Of a stretch of DNA of 5,525 nucleotides, positions 4,848 through 5,525 are shown piece by piece. Position 1 is the stretch's first letter, and every line of letters begins with the position of its first letter. The notes below the pieces were generated by a model. That model was given only the letters and a program-made list of their open reading frames with translations, was not told the origin of the DNA and did not search any database. Made by a program: the position numbers and the translations under genes. The stretch is from Candidatus Bipolaricaulota bacterium (GTDB lineage: Bacteria > Bipolaricaulota > Bipolaricaulia > UBA7950 > UBA9294), in assembly GCA_030612565.1 (NCBI GenBank), contig JAUWNQ010000045.1, positions 1-5,525 on the forward strand, written 5' to 3'.

Positions 4848-5525
4848 GTGAGAGATAGATTGATCGAAGATCGAATGATCCTGGTGACGAATGACGATGG
4901 GGTGAACGCGCGCGGGCTGATGGCCCTCAAGGAGGAGCTTGACCGGGTAGCGCGGGTGGAGGTCTACGCACCGGACCGGAACTGGTCGGCGGCCAGCCGG
5001 ACAATGACCTTTCACAAACCACTGCGGGTGGACCAGGTCCGTCTCCTCAACGGGACGATCGGGCACATGACGAGCGGTACACCCTCGGATTGCGTCTCGC
5101 TCGCCCTCCTCGGCCTGCGCAAGGAGCGGCCCGACCTCGTTGTCTCCGGGATCAATGCCGGCCTCAATGCGGGGCAGGATATCACCTACTCGGCAACCGG
5201 CGCCGCGGCGATGGAAGGGGTACGGGGAGGGATTCCAGCGATCGCGGTCTCGCTCGATATTGGAACGGAAGAGGCAGAGGCACCGGACTACTCCCGCGCG
5301 GCTCGCTTTGCCGCACGGCTCGCCACCTTTCTCCTCGAAAGCAACCCTCTCCCGCCAGGGATCCTCCTCAACGTGAACGTCCCCAACCTCCCCCCTGGTC
5401 GGCCCGCCGAGGTGAGGTTGACCCGGCTGGGTGGGCTTGCCTACAAGAACTACCTGGTGACAGGGGAGGACCCACGCGGGCGAAGCTACTATTGGATCAC
5501 CGGCGATCCACTGACCGAGGTCCCA
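4848..5525 (+). CDS. surE: 5'/3'-nucleotidase SurE, 5' part (runs off the right edge)
   Basis: SurE is a divalent-metal-dependent phosphatase that removes phosphate from nucleoside 5'- and 3'-monophosphates, and in some species from short polyphosphate; it is linked to survival in stationary phase. Counting from the internal ATG at 4875, the protein shows ILVTNDDGVNARG (metal-binding D7, D8), APDRNWSAASRTMTFHKPLRV (metal-ligand S38), TSGTPSDCVSLAL (66-78), PDLVVSGINAGLNAG (ligand N94) and YSATGAAAMEGVRGGIPAIAVSL (105-127). Further along it reads LLNVNVPNLP and YYWITGDPL. These are in family order and spacing, with slightly unusual variants (YSATGAAAMEG where YSGTVGAAMEG is common). The GTG at 4848 adds nine residues, MRDRLIEDR, and has the SD. 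The ATG at 4875 would give the family-standard N terminus but lacks an SD. Roughly 40 C-terminal residues are probably missing. Confidence 0.95.
   Translation, partial: MRDRLIEDRMILVTNDDGVNARGLMALKEELDRVARVEVYAPDRNWSAASRTMTFHKPLRVDQVRLLNGTIGHMTSGTPSDCVSLALLGLRKERPDLVVSGINAGLNAGQDITYSATGAAAMEGVRGGIPAIAVSLDIGTEEAEAPDYSRAARFAARLATFLLESNPLPPGILLNVNVPNLPPGRPAEVRLTRLGGLAYKNYLVTGEDPRGRSYYWITGDPLTEVP

Noticed and set aside
4819..4851. Ten-codon leader ORF (MRKILEEGIG) with its own GGAG, whose TGA overlaps the surE GTG
   Set aside because: Attractive as a coupled leader peptide, but its ATG lies inside the -10 of the surE promoter (4815-4820), so the main transcript starting near 4827 would not contain it. 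It could only matter in read-through from rsmD.

Overview
The window is ordinary-looking chromosomal DNA from a bacterium with GC-rich genes, strong AGGAGG-type ribosome binding sites and sigma70-type promoters. The housekeeping genes (rsmD, surE) are chromosomal. The accessory genes include a secreted FlgD-Ig/T9SS-like beta domain, a membrane-anchored C39-like cysteine peptidase and a COG2509-type flavoprotein, which fits a deep-branching or candidate-phylum lineage. A Bipolaricaulota/Acetothermia-like bacterium is a low-confidence guess. I see no phage, plasmid, transposase, CRISPR, tRNA or rRNA.

Layout: (1) Positions 1-302, minus strand: 5' part of a small secreted beta-domain protein. It has a near-consensus promoter and a perfect Shine-Dalgarno (SD), but an ATA triplet where the start codon should be. 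(2) Positions 303-647: mostly non-coding, holding that promoter and an AT-rich tract. (3) Positions 648-3944, minus strand: a three-gene operon in transcription order HAD phosphatase, COG2509 FAD-dependent dehydrogenase, exported C39-like peptidase. The genes are tightly packed (4-bp overlap, then 16-bp gap) and share one promoter at 4011-4039. (4) Positions 4052-4609, plus strand: rsmD, the 16S rRNA m2G966 methyltransferase gene, divergent from the operon, with Gly in place of the usual Asp/Asn of the catalytic (D/N)PPY motif. (5) Positions 4610-4847: a cluster of hairpins. Two share the same architecture and CAAGA loop, and differ only by two compensatory base-pair swaps. (6) Positions 4848-5525, plus strand: 5' part of surE, a 5'/3'-nucleotidase, with its own promoter.

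Working together: RsmD and SurE are independent housekeeping functions. The HAD/flavoprotein/peptidase operon has no assignable pathway; two cytoplasmic enzymes are co-transcribed with an exported membrane-anchored peptidase. The most unusual content is the structured repeat zone between rsmD and surE, the apparent ATA start, and the altered RsmD motif. I found no clear evidence of a wholly new multi-gene system.
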